The notes: generated from the sequence alone by a model not told the origin. A stretch of 19,411 nt of DNA from Conoideocrella luteorostrata (GCA_032433595.1 JASWJB010000525.1:1-19411); one strand, 5' to 3'; counted from the stretch's first letter, positions 9,251 through 18,889 are shown. Translations and numbers: made by a program.

Positions 9251-9278
9251 TGGTTGGTGGTTGGTGGTTGGTGGTTGG
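9251..9278 (+). repeat. (TGGTTGG)4 tandem repeat
   Basis: Four perfect head-to-tail copies of a 7-mer. The regular GG pairs could form a two-layer G-quadruplex. It lies about 175 bp upstream of the F-box start. Confidence 0.85.
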
Positions 9279-9501
9279 CTTACAACTACGCCTTTACGGG
9301 CTTGACAGTGTACGTTACAGGCCGAAGACACGCCAGTAATTGTGCCGGGCTACTGGGCTCAGGTGGCGTAACTGGACAAGGCACCGAATCAAATTCAAGC
9401 TTGAGGCAAGGTGAGATTACTAGTAAACTTTATAGTTATATAAAGTTTTATTATATTTTTACTTACTAGCTAATTATTAGAGCTAAAATTTTGCAAAATA
9501 G

Positions 9502-9517
9502 TACTCCGTACGGAGTA
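9502..9517. repeat. Perfect palindrome TACTCCGTACGGAGTA
   Basis: A 16-bp perfect palindrome, the fullest form in this window of the ACTCCGTA motif family. It sits at the edge of an AT-rich patch. Confidence 0.8.
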
Positions 9518-9562
9518 GATTTTACTCATATGTACGACTAGACTAGAAATGGCAATGGGGCT

Positions 9563-9583
9563 CCAGCGTACCACCGACGCTGG
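9563..9583. repeat. 7-bp stem hairpin
   Basis: CCAGCGT and ACGCTGG flank a 7-nt loop. No T-tract follows and no gene ends here, so a terminator role is not supported. Confidence 0.6.
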
Positions 9584-9857
9584 CTAGGCAGCTAGGCCAT
9601 AACTTGCCCCACTCTGGACCATCGCATCAATAGGTTGGACCTGAGATTTCTCTGGGACCCCACTCACCTCCGCATGTTGCTGGCTAGGAACATGGGACTT
9701 CCGGCGAATAGCGACGCGCATGGCGGACCACGGAGTGCCCCAATTTCCAGTAAAGCTTGGAACTCGGAAACATGCAGAACATCTCGTACACGAAATAGTG
9801 GGATGCAACAATCTCAATAAAACCTACAGCTAAGCTCGTTGCGAATCCTAGCTAGTT

Positions 9858-9876
9858 AAAAAAAAAAAAAAAAAAC
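9858..9876 (+). repeat. A19 homopolymer
   Basis: Nineteen A residues. It could be a retroposed poly(A) tail or plain homopolymer expansion; no target site duplication was found. Confidence 0.8.
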
Positions 9877-10102
9877 AGTTGTTAAGATGAGAATAGCTAC
9901 TGTCAGGAAAGTCAGTGCGGTAAATAGCTAGATATTGGATAACGGAGGTAAAGGACATAAGGGAACTACCGGAAGTAAAGGAAATACCGGGGATATGGAA
10001 GATATTGACAGAAGAGCTATAAGGGAAACATTTCAAGAAGCATCTACATTGTTCATCATCATCAGACATCATCAAATTTAAACTGAATCCCTTCTAATCC
10101 GA

Positions 10103-10730
10103 CCGATTTCCACTGTCGTAATTACTCGTGGACGCACATAACGCGACAACAGTAGTAGTAATCTTCGGCATTATTACCTCGTCTTCGTGCCTGTCCTTCG
10201 GCCAAAAAGCAAAATCCAGGTGTCATTTCCTGGATGGTGTCTGCGAGTATTCTTGCATTGTGCACTCTGATTCCATTCCAATTCCAATTCCAAATCTAAA
10301 ATCAATCTCCATTACCACTCGCACCCTCCTTGAGAAATGTGCTGGCTTTTATGAGAGTTGTCCCTGTAAGGTTCTGGCGCGCGCAGCGCGTAGGCCTTAT
10401 AAATAGGTGTAAGGTGCAATGCAAGTAGTCGCTTGCATTGATGGATCTTTTTGGTCTATTGGGGTAACAAGCACACCTACTTGTTATCTTACAGTCCCAA
10501 TCATAGGCAGCATCGTGAGCCGCGTCGTTGCCGTAGCCTCCCTGAGGTTAATTGCCATTGTCTCCCTGAGCAGCATTATCGTCATCTTGCACTTTGAGAC
10601 CTGAAGCCCACTCCGCTTCCTGAGCGCGGTTGCTCTTGCCATGAGTCTTGGTGTGTTTGGCATGCAGCATGGATGCGATGGTTTTGCCTCGAGATTTTTT
10701 CTGTGAGCGGGGGTAAATCCGTCAACTGGG
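10103..10730 (-). pseudogene. Duplicated gene 3' end, copy 2, interrupted by an insertion
   Basis: On the minus strand this matches the C-terminal coding part and 3' flank of the relic at 4866-5405. It begins at a conserved Ser-Arg-Gly-Lys-Thr segment near 10690 and reaches the presumed natural stop TAA at 10312-10314. It is disabled differently from copy 1: a TAA stands where copy 1 has CAA in the Gln/Asn/Gly-rich tail (about 10550), and a 131-bp element sits inside the last exon. Apart from that it keeps more GC than copy 1. The 5' two thirds of the gene are absent. Confidence 0.7.
10364..10494. mobile_element. 131-bp insertion with terminal inverted repeats (MITE-like or introner-like)
   Basis: Copy 1 of the duplicated segment lacks this stretch, so the boundaries can be read by comparison. 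It begins CTGTAAGGT and ends ATCTTACAG (9-bp inverted ends, one mismatch) and is flanked by TCC at 10361-10363 and 10495-10497, a 3-bp target duplication. The interior has stacked hairpins: CAATGCAAG/CTTGCATTG, TAACAAG/CTTGTTA and TAGGTGT/ACACCTA. Both strands start with GTAAG and end with TTACAG just inside the ends, matching fungal splice site consensus. It has no coding capacity and would need an enzyme supplied in trans. Confidence 0.7.
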
Positions 10731-11296
10731 GACAGAAGGCTTCGCTGAACATTGTCGACTAGTACAACGCGATTTTCATGCAGGTCAGTCAGTGGTAAAA
10801 TTACAATAAACTTCTTATTTATATCCAGACAGTTATGTCCTGCATAATAACATCGGCGAATATTGCGTAGCTTGCAGACATTATAGTATATCTCGGCGTT
10901 AATTAATTTGTGGTGCTCGGCTTTACCCCGCCGAAAATTTAGCAAGCAGTAATGATGTTGCGTTATGAGCACTTTGAGCAATTTGTTGGCAGTGGAAATT
11001 GATAGGAATAGAAGGATTTTAATTGATTGATGATTCTGACCTTCCTCGAATGCCCTGAAGCCCTCCTACTTATAGCTCCTTCTGTTGGGTAATACAAAAC
11101 ATGACATTAACTTGCTGAAAGAACATTTAGTGAGCTCACACCTTTGCGCTATGGCGCAATGGATATTCAAGTTGACACCTGCCTTCCTTCCGTATCTCCC
11201 TTAACTCTTTAATATCCAGTATCTCAGACATCCCTATTATTCAACACACTGACCTTCCTGACGGGAGCTATTCTCGTCTCAACAAGTGAGTGGTGG
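10731..11296. other. Intergenic stretch, no gene seen
   Basis: This lies between the duplicated segment and the second F-box gene. An open frame continues on the minus strand to 10981 but shows no domain and runs into unrelated sequence. A short hairpin TTGCGC-TATG-GCGCAA is at 11144-11159, and the stretch next to 11296 would be the 3' flank of the F-box gene. Confidence 0.5.
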
Positions 11297-12775
11297 TCAA
11301 TATGCTTCCTGTCGTAGCTGCCGGACAGAAATTGGATCGATAACTTCTCCTGGCAAACGTAAGTGGTAGATGGCATCACCGTTTTGTTTGATGACTGCTT
11401 GTAGCTGCTCGTTTTCGATTCGGAGGAATAAATCTGGGGTAACCTTCTTCCAGGATTCTACCACTTCGTAATTCAGCTCAAAATGCCATGTTCCGCGCCA
11501 CGTCAGGGTAGCTTGCTGGTTTGATCTGTCCCTTTGATAGATAAGCGAACAGGCATCTCCTCGCTTACTGTTCCAAAGTATCAATCGTTCAAGTTGCTTC
11601 ATCTCTTGCGGAAACGAGCTCGCGTGGCTTAAGAAAGAAGCAATCTTATTTTGGGATTCTCTTCTGAGGACGGACGCCGTGAGTGTGAGCGATCGCAACT
11701 TGTGGCAGCAATAAGTTGACTGCAAAGAGTCCAAAAATTGTCGGGCATCAACCATGAAGGAGATCGAGAGATGCTTGAGGTCACAACTCCTCAAGACCAG
11801 GGCTCTGACCAGCTCGGTACCTGCGGTCACGTTATCATCGATGACTTGCTCGAACAGAGGATCGCGGTGCATTGCCGACACAAGCTCAGAATTAGGATCC
11901 TCGAAGATTGAGAGCATTTCGACGTGAATCGGCAGAGCGTCTTGAATCACGGATGCAAACTCTGCAAGTAAATGATTAGGTCGTTGATCAAACAGTTGGT
12001 ACCTCAACATACCCTTATCACACGCAATCTTCCAAGTGCTGCGGCAAGCGCGCCATGGCTCGTAGACCATACTTTGTAGCCGAGGAAGCTTCTGTAGCAA
12101 TAGCCTCAGAACTGGTGGTATGATCTGCCGCCGACATTCTCGACGTATGACAAGCCGCGTCACTGCGTGGACCTCCGGGATGCTCTCCGGGAGACTCAAG
12201 CATATCGGAGCGAAAAGACGGGACATAGCGTCTGCAGAGGGACTCTCTATCTGCCGGCCATCAATCCAGCCGTGTTTTGGGTCATGCCATCTGGTGGGAG
12301 CCTCTTGCTGCTGCTGCTCAGATTCTCCATCGGTTTGGGCGTCTAGTCCATAATTTTTGAACCAGTGCTCCGAGTCGCTAGGTGAGAAGGTGTTAAGCTC
12401 TAACACAAAGCGGTCTGTCGTTTTCCAAGCACTTAAGATAGTAAACAGTTTCTGTATCGAGGCTCTGAAAATGGCGCTATGCTGCGAACGACGCGCACTT
12501 GATTCAGGCCATTGACAAGAGCGACATGAGTATCGTGGTAGCTCAATATTCAGCCGAATTTGACGAACAAGACCCGCGGTTCGAGTGGTCATATGGGGAA
12601 GTTGCTCTAGGCATGGTACCTGTAATTCTAGTCGGTAGAAATTCTGCGGCTCAATGAATGCCTTCCATTCTGAGCAGACAGCCGCACAGGAGCCGCGAGA
12701 CCCTTGGCGCGAGACGACCTCAAGTATTTGTAGCCTAATCTCCGGCGGCAACAAATTCCAAGAGGAGCCTGACAT
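11297..12775 (-). CDS. F-box protein of the DUF6546 type
   Basis: A single frame of 492 residues. The N-terminus (about 6-55) is F-box-like, with WNLLPPEIRLQILEVV followed by a CxxW-type helix region. Next come the landmarks I associate with the fungal DUF6546 group: IRLNIELPRYSCRSCQWPES near 93-112, RWHDPKHGWIDG near 161-172, LPRLQSMVYEPW near 230-241, LKHLSISFMVDA near 333-344, TWRGTWHFEL near 426-435 and DAIYHLRLPG near 467-476. The family assignment is from memory of the motif order, not a search. A role as an SCF substrate adaptor is inferred from the F-box; no substrate is known. It is not closely similar to the F-box gene at 7396-9078. A Gln5 run follows Glu153. Confidence 0.85.
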   Translation of the reverse strand: MSGSSWNLLPPEIRLQILEVVSRQGSRGSCAAVCSEWKAFIEPQNFYRLELQVPCLEQLPHMTTRTAGLVRQIRLNIELPRYSCRSCQWPESSARRSQHSAIFRASIQKLFTILSAWKTTDRFVLELNTFSPSDSEHWFKNYGLDAQTDGESEQQQQEAPTRWHDPKHGWIDGRQIESPSADAMSRLFAPICLSLPESIPEVHAVTRLVIRRECRRQIIPPVLRLLLQKLPRLQSMVYEPWRACRSTWKIACDKGMLRYQLFDQRPNHLLAEFASVIQDALPIHVEMLSIFEDPNSELVSAMHRDPLFEQVIDDNVTAGTELVRALVLRSCDLKHLSISFMVDARQFLDSLQSTYCCHKLRSLTLTASVLRRESQNKIASFLSHASSFPQEMKQLERLILWNSKRGDACSLIYQRDRSNQQATLTWRGTWHFELNYEVVESWKKVTPDLFLRIENEQLQAVIKQNGDAIYHLRLPGEVIDPISVRQLRQEAY

Positions 12776-13662
12776 CGTTGTTCGCCTTCTTTCTATGACT
12801 ATTATGGTGGCGGGAAGTTAAGTCTACACCAGATTAAGTATATTCAGGACTGCCTGGTCTTGTGGCTGTGGTCGGCGGTGCAGCTGTGCCGTCGTCACCT
12901 CAAGTCTTGCGAGTCGGTCTGGTTGAGGTTGCGGGGGCGGATGTTTTTGACCATAAGGGCGAGGGGCATGGAGGGGACTTATACGTCAAGCCAAGAGGTC
13001 AGGCTCGAGCAGTAGTGAATTATCGGCGACGTGTTATTTGTTAGTGGCTTGAGCTACAAAACCTTAATGTTGCTCCTTGTAAAGTCTATGCGCGATTCTA
13101 CCGATCCTTTATGCTGCAAAACTTTGATTTAGAGGTTCTTAGTAATTAATAACTTAAAGTTCTTAGAGTAAATTTTAAATAAAACCCTTATAATTAATAT
13201 ATTGTATAAGATAACTTGTCGCAAGTGAGCAGCAATGGAAGTCGGTCTCTAAGGCAGTGGAAAAAATATCCTTAATTTCTATCTAATTAACGGGAATTCG
13301 GCTGCTATTTATCTCTACGATATTTCTTCTTTTGTGCATTTATTCTATTCTATTAATTCTAACAATATCGTAGGTTTCCGGCGATATTATCCGTTTCTAG
13401 TAATGTTAAATTTCTTATGCGGGGCGCATTCCTTAGCATTGTTTAATTCTAATAATATTAAATACTTCTAGTTATATAATTTTATTAAATTTAAATGCTT
13501 TTAGTAATATTATAACTTTTACCTTAATTTATTTTCTTCTTCTTAGATAAACATAAACACTTATTAATATATTATATTTGAAGCCTATAATCTAGATTAT
13601 TGCATAACCCTGTGCAACCCACAGAAGGAGAGACGAAAGAAGTTTTTATAGTAGGTGATAAT
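12776..13662. other. Promoter of the second F-box gene, then AT-rich RIP-type DNA
   Basis: The first 300 bp are of normal composition. From about 13100 the sequence becomes AT-rich with many TpA steps, typical of RIP. A minus-strand stretch near 13260-13430 reads with a few stops as a basic peptide, possibly a transposon fragment, but nothing is identifiable. The right copy of a 17-bp inverted pair is at 13607-13623. Confidence 0.5.
13607..13623 (-). repeat. 17-bp motif, right copy of an inverted pair
   Basis: This is the exact reverse complement of 6156-6172. It lies 40 bp left of the probable LTR and may be the end of an older element. Confidence 0.65.
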
Positions 13663-13858
13663 TGTTAAGGACTCGAGCTTAAGCTCGCGTACCTACTCCG
13701 TACAAGGCGCGTTGCTGACGCAGAGTGGAGGGACAAGACAGGCGTACCCCTGTCAGGGGCACACCGCAGCGCGTTAGCTTAGCAGCGTAGAGAAGATAGG
13801 AAGGGAGCTTCTTGCTCCCTCTTCTCCCTTCTCTCTCCTTAAGCTTATAGATATTACA
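13663..13858 (+). mobile_element. Probable 5' LTR of a gypsy-type retroelement
   Basis: It starts TGTTAAGG and ends TATTACA, giving the usual TG...CA ends with a TGT(T)A/T(T)ACA inverted match, and lies directly before a gag frame. It contains a 14-bp palindrome CGAGCTTAAGCTCG (13674-13687), the motif TACTCCGTAC (13694-13703), the hairpin CCCCTG-T-CAGGGG (13747-13759) and the hairpin AGGGAGC-TTCTT-GCTCCCT (13802-13820). The second LTR is not in the window, and no clear tRNA primer site follows, so the boundaries are provisional. Its GC content is much higher than the sequence to its right. Confidence 0.5.
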
Positions 13859-13876
13859 ATTGACGCTTGTTTGTAG

Positions 13877-15030
13877 ATGCCCCAAGGCCAGTTTATTACA
13901 TTCTATAAGCTTCACTTGCACATAACAATGGATACAGGTGAAGGCTACTTAACACTACACCAGCGATTAACGTCCCCAGGTAGCTTAACCGATAAGTTCA
14001 AAGGATTGCGAGACCTTGTCCTCCAACAGCAGGCACAAATCGCTACGCTTATAAACCTCCTCTAGGAATAGCTCGGTAGAAATGCCGGCCTAGGCCAGCC
14101 GGGCGCACCTAGTCCTAATCCCTTAGGCCACTAGCTAGCACCACTGATGAACGGCGGAAGCATATTGGCCTTAATTAAACGAAAACTAATCCTTGCGGGC
14201 CCCCCTTTCGATAGTAATAAGTCACTCTTTGCGGCCTGGAAATTACTAATGGCATATAAGTTACAGGTAAACTAATAATTTATTAGAACACAGTAGGACT
14301 AGTGGATATTCCTTTACTAAAACTTATCCCTAAAAGTCTAGGCATAGGTAGCACCCACCTTTAAACAAGGCGCTTAATGTAACTATAATATAGATGTCTT
14401 CTTGGATTATTTAGAATCTATGTTCGTAGATTTACATTAGGAGGAGGCAGCCTTATTGGCTCTTTAATACCTAAAGTAATAAAAAGGAGAAAGCTTTATA
14501 ATATTCTTTATATAATTTAAATAGTAACTTATGCTAGCGGGAGGCGCACGCTAGAATAATAACCTAAAGTTAATCTAGCTCTAGGAGGCAATTTCCTAGG
14601 AACTCTAAGAACGCAGCCTTAGATAAGATATCCCTAGGGATAATTACCTCCTTGCTATTAGCTAATATAGAAGTATCGCGACTGACATTAAATTGTACTG
14701 CCTTAAGTAAAAACACTTAATAAAATAAATATAACCCTTACCCACGCTAGAAAATAACTAGGATTAGGATAATAACGTAGCAATAATAGGCGTAAACATA
14801 ATAAACATAAAACTATAACAGAAAAAAGGGAAATAAAAACAGAAATAACTAGAGGGAGGATACCTAGCAAGGAAGCAGAGAGCACCTTAGGTTACCCCTG
14901 AAACTATATAAGAATGTTGTAAGTTAGGAGCCTGTATTTATTGCGGAGGACTTAACCACTGGCGGAGTTAATGTAACCTCTAACCCACGTAACCTCTATA
15001 GGCATAGTCCTCCCTAAACATATACTAAAT
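13877..15030 (+). pseudogene. RIP-degraded Ty3/gypsy gag
   Basis: One reading frame can be followed from ATG 13877 (or 13928) for over 1 kb without a frameshift, broken only by TAA and TAG codons where Gln would fit. The first 62 codons are intact. Landmarks are a Gln-rich helix near 14020, a segment resembling the PPFDGxxxxxxAWKxxMxxKL stretch of fungal gags at about 14200-14270, an FxxFFxxFxxQLMLAGG-like segment near 14500-14545, and a CCHC zinc knuckle (C-x2-C-x4-H-x4-C) at 14933-14974. Gag would form the particle and bind the element RNA. With this many stops it cannot be functional. Confidence 0.8.
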
Positions 15031-15199
15031 AAACAAAGATAGAGAGGTCTAGGAGTTATCTAGCGATAAGTCAGAAAATAGAATGCCCCTGCACTAAGTC
15101 TTGTGCTAGGGGCTTTAAAGTCCTATAACAAAATAACAAGCTCTTTAAACATTATATTTCAGAAGGAATACTAGGATATATAAGCAAGAATAGACTAAC

Positions 15200-15970
15200 C
15201 GCTGTTTTTAGTTCTAGTCCTTATTAATTTAATCACTTTTATTAATGTTTAAGTGGATAATAGGTGTGACTATTATAGGGCTATTAGTGAGTCGCTTGCC
15301 TAGTGGCTACGCTTAGAGCTTATTCCCCTCTTAAGGAAACAGGAAGTTAAGACTATAGTAGAAATAAAATAAAAATATAATTTATCTAGAGAGATAACAT
15401 TAGTTATAATATATATTGTAAAAACTATTCTAGACTTTAATGGGTAGCGCTGCCTAGTGGTGTGGTACGTTATCCTGGGCCTAGCCTAAGATGTAATCTT
15501 AGGGATACCTTAGATAGCACACCACAACGTGACACTACACGCATGCTAGAGAGAACTTATAATTAGAATAGCCTAGAATATACATATTATAAAAACCTTA
15601 CGGAGACAAAAAGTGTTACGTGCTGGTTCTAGCACGTTACGTGCTAGATACGGCCAGTGGGATGCTAGACGTAACACGTTGGTTATCTATATTAGCTATA
15701 GTATTAGTATTATTAGTATTTAGGTAAAGGAAAGCAAAAACAAAGCAATAATAAGTTAGATCTCAGATGGTTATAAGGTTATTATTAATTTTATCTACTA
15801 ATGGGCAAGATTTAATCTTTTATAAGTTAAATCTGTCACGTGAGTAACTAGTATAGCCTATGTTAGGTCTAGCTATTTATTCTACGCAATAAGTGCCGCG
15901 CAATATAAAAAGAAAATAACTATCCTAGTTACGTAAATACTAAACCTTACCCCTTTTATATTAACTTTAT
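15200..15970 (+). pseudogene. RIP-degraded gypsy retropepsin (protease) and following pol linker
   Basis: In the frame -1 relative to gag, a retropepsin-like domain reads through about 15208-15560. The catalytic Asp codon is at 15256-15258, followed by AAT AGG, where the family has Ser/Thr-Gly; both differ by G-to-A changes. After it come a CDYYRAISESLA-like segment and, near 15490-15530, the DVILGIP motif typical of the second hydrophobic-Gly region. The following linker includes an AISAAQYKKK-like stretch at about 15888-15917, as found between protease and reverse transcriptase in fungal gypsy elements. No reverse transcriptase is recognisable beyond about 15970. Stops at Gln positions make it non-functional. 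Confidence 0.7.
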
Positions 15971-16920
15971 TAATTAAAAATATTAAAATAACCCTATGCC
16001 CTTTATTATAAATATAGTATTAAATCTATTTACTTATTTATTAATCTTAGTAGGGATAATATAGTGTTATTACTATTATAAAAAATAAAAGTAATAAAGT
16101 AAAAGTTTCTCTTAACTAAATTTAATATAGCCTTAATAGATTTTATTTATTATTTTAGTAAGTTTATTCTTAATTAAATAAAATTCTAATTATAAAACAA
16201 AATTCTAAGCGTAAATAAGGCCTTAATAGTATTATAGTATAAATAATCTTAAGTAATCTAAAATCCTTACTAATTAATTAAGTCTTATACTCTTATTAAT
16301 TACTTTTACTCTCTTTTTAAGCTATTCTCCTTTCTTATTATATTTTTTTTTTTTACTATTTTCTTTGCTTTTTCCTTAACTATATTACTAAACTTTAGTT
16401 ACTTTACTAATGCCTTAGTTTATAACGCTAGTATTACTAATTTTCTCCCTATTTTTAACTATTTTTAAGCTAAAAATAGTGTTTTTTTAGTAATTAATAA
16501 AGATTAAGTAATAAGTAACCTCTTTTATTTTCCCTTCTAGCTATATTATTTAAGAGGCTTAAACTTATTATTATTAAATTCCTTTACTATATTATTAAGC
16601 TTATTAGTAAGAGCAGGAGAGGCTATGCTTAGCTTAGCTAGCCCTAAAATTACCCCTAGGGATATTAGTACTAGTAGCGTTAAAGCTAGCGTTATTTATA
16701 CTAAAGTTATTCTTAAAGGGCTTAGTAAAAGCATAGGAAATAGCGTTATAAATAGCCTAGTAAGAAACTATAGTATAATAGTTAAAAATAGTAACCTTTA
16801 GCCTAAGAGAGTTAAATATTAGTCTAAGAGCGCTAAGGCCTAAGCTATAAACGCTAGAAACTAAGCTAAGAATACTAAGGTTAGCGCTAAGAGAGGCGGT
16901 ATTTATTATTATTTTATTAC
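15971..16920. other. AT-rich RIP-type DNA, unidentified
   Basis: Very AT-rich, with dense TAA/TTA and many stops in all frames. The plus-strand gypsy signal fades here. A low-complexity stretch with repeated GCTAGCGTTA-like words lies at about 16620-16900. I see no identifiable gene; it probably contains a junction between the plus-strand element and minus-strand debris. Confidence 0.5.
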
Positions 16921-18460
16921 CTATATATTCTTAAGAGCAAGAGTATAGTCCTTTTAGCTATCTTTTAGTAAGGTAACCTTTTATTTTAATTCTTATAGCT
17001 TTATATATACTATTTCTATGTTCTTTTTTACTGTTTCTATAAGCTAGTGTATATCCTTAGTTATTTCTTTAAATATCATGTGTATTTTATTTAATTTTAT
17101 CTTCTTTATAGCTAGTTTTAGCTTTTCTTATATTATTATTAGTTTATTAGTTTTACTTACTAATTTTTAAAGGCAAAACTAAATATTATCCTTATAAGTG
17201 TTAAATAGTTTAAAACTTATATAAGTATTAACGTAAATAGCAATATTTCTAAGCTTTTCTATAAGGTAATTAACCTTTTTTCTTAATATCCTAAGGGCTT
17301 TACTATACTTATATACTATAGTGTTATTAGTTTTAGTTATTCCTTTAGTAGGAATAGTTATAATTTACTATAAATTAGCTTATTTAATAGTAAAAAGGTA
17401 ACTACTTATAGTTCTATTAAGTATACTATATAGTTATAAGAAACAGGATACTAAAACCTTCTCTTATAATAGTAAAGCTACTAGGGAAGTTATATAAATA
17501 ACCCTTGTTTAGTTTTTAAGGTAACTACTCTTAGTAAATGTAATTATAGTATTCTTAGTCTTGTTTTTAGCCTATTAAGTCACGCTTATCTTAGATAAAG
17601 TAAGCAAGTAGATTAGCTTATGTTTTTAATTATTAGCTTTAGCCTCTTTCTTAGTGTTTTTATCCTATATTACGTAGTTCTTATTTATCTTTTATAATAG
17701 CTTATGTTTATATATAATAATAAGTATAGTTATACGCTAAAGTAAATATAAAGGGTTTTCTAGGATAATGCTTTCCTTTAACTTATTTAATAATGCCTTA
17801 TAAGTAGTAAATTCTAGCGTGTAAGTATAAAGTATATCTTATACTATTTATTTATTTTTCCTATTATATTAGTAAACTCTAAAAGTTTTTTTATTAAGAT
17901 TAACAAGGAGCTATTACAGGAGATTATAAATATATTTAGTATATTCCTAGTAACTTAGACTACCCTTTGTCCCTATAGCATTATAATTATTCCTAGGTTA
18001 GGTAGCTAATTTACTAAATCTTATAGTAGCGTAGGAGAGGGTAACTCCCTTAGGCTTAGCTTTATTACTAAAAGAGTTATAGTAAGTCTTATATTTTATT
18101 TTATTAATACTTTTATTATTATTAATATTATTCTCTTTTTTATTAGATTCTTCTTTATTAGATTTATTAGGGATTTAAATAAAAGTAGCTTATTTTCCTT
18201 TTCTAGCCTTAATAGTTTTAGTATTAATAGCCTTAAATCCCTTTTTAAAGGAGGTGGAATTATTTTAGGTAATTAATTCCTTCTCTAGAGTGTCTTAGTT
18301 AATTAATTCTTTCTTAGGAGTAGCCCTATTTACTAAGTTTTTCTTAATATTAGCTATATTTACTAAGTTCTTCTTAAGATTAGTTATTTTCTTTATATAG
18401 GTATTATTATTAGTTCTTAAAGCTACTAGGTTTAGGTCTTTAAGGAGAGCTTTTATATTA
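16921..18460 (-). pseudogene. Minus-strand coding relic of unknown family
   Basis: On the minus strand, stretches of tens of codons read as plausible protein if TAA and TAG are taken as damaged Gln or Trp codons. The N-terminal part (right side) is Lys/Asn/Leu-rich, possibly once acidic, since G-to-A changes turn Glu and Asp into Lys and Asn. A middle segment near 18000-18100 has Tyr-rich blocks. The left part (about 16930-17330) looks like a long coiled coil. It lies downstream, in transcription order, of a gypsy integrase and chromodomain, where an LTR would be expected rather than more coding sequence. It may be the gag of a second element in the same orientation, or an unrelated transposon protein. 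Confidence 0.35.
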
Positions 18461-18889
18461 TATAGCACTAGAAGTAAATTATCTATAATTAGATTATTAA
18501 TAATTAAATCCTCTATAGCTATGCTTATTATTAAATTAAGAGTAAGGATTTTAATAATAAACTTTAATATAAACTAGCTAATAATTAATATAAGGTATAA
18601 GGAAAAGCCTATATATTACTATAATAATATAATCTTAATAAGGAATTACTTATATTAGTAATAAGAGGCTAATTATAGTAGCAAAGCTATTATAAGCATT
18701 ACCTAATAAGGTTATAAAGTAAGGGTTTAAAGTGGTTAAAAAGTAAGAATATAAAGTAAGCCCTTAGCTATAAGTAGTAAATATATACACTATAACTTAA
18801 ATAACCTTAGGCACTTACATTATTAATCCTAGTATTTAGTTGCTTACTTTTAATAGTCTTTATCTTAATTAATTAGGTATTAGTCCTAA

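Larger units (their letters stand above)
9079..10102. other. Intergenic region upstream of the first F-box gene
   Basis: No supported gene. It holds the F-box promoter, a G-rich tandem repeat (9251-9278), an AT-rich patch (9420-9500), a 16-bp palindrome (9502-9517), a hairpin (9563-9583) and an A19 tract (9858-9876). A short plus-strand frame at about 9927-10022 reads as a Lys/Glu/Ile-rich peptide that might be a coding fragment, but it is too short to call. Confidence 0.5.

Noticed and set aside
9584..9817. A 77-codon minus-strand frame
   Set aside because: It has no domain and no support beyond being open; the region contains hairpin and repeat sequence.
12862..13044. A 60-codon plus-strand frame rich in Val, Ala and Gly
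   Set aside because: It is short, has no domain or splice continuation, and lies in the probable promoter of the second F-box gene.
15461..15676. An apparent 216-bp LTR with TGTGGTACGT...ACGTAACA ends and internal hairpins
   Set aside because: The protease frame continues straight through it, including the DVILGIP motif at about 15490, and the flanks show no target duplication.
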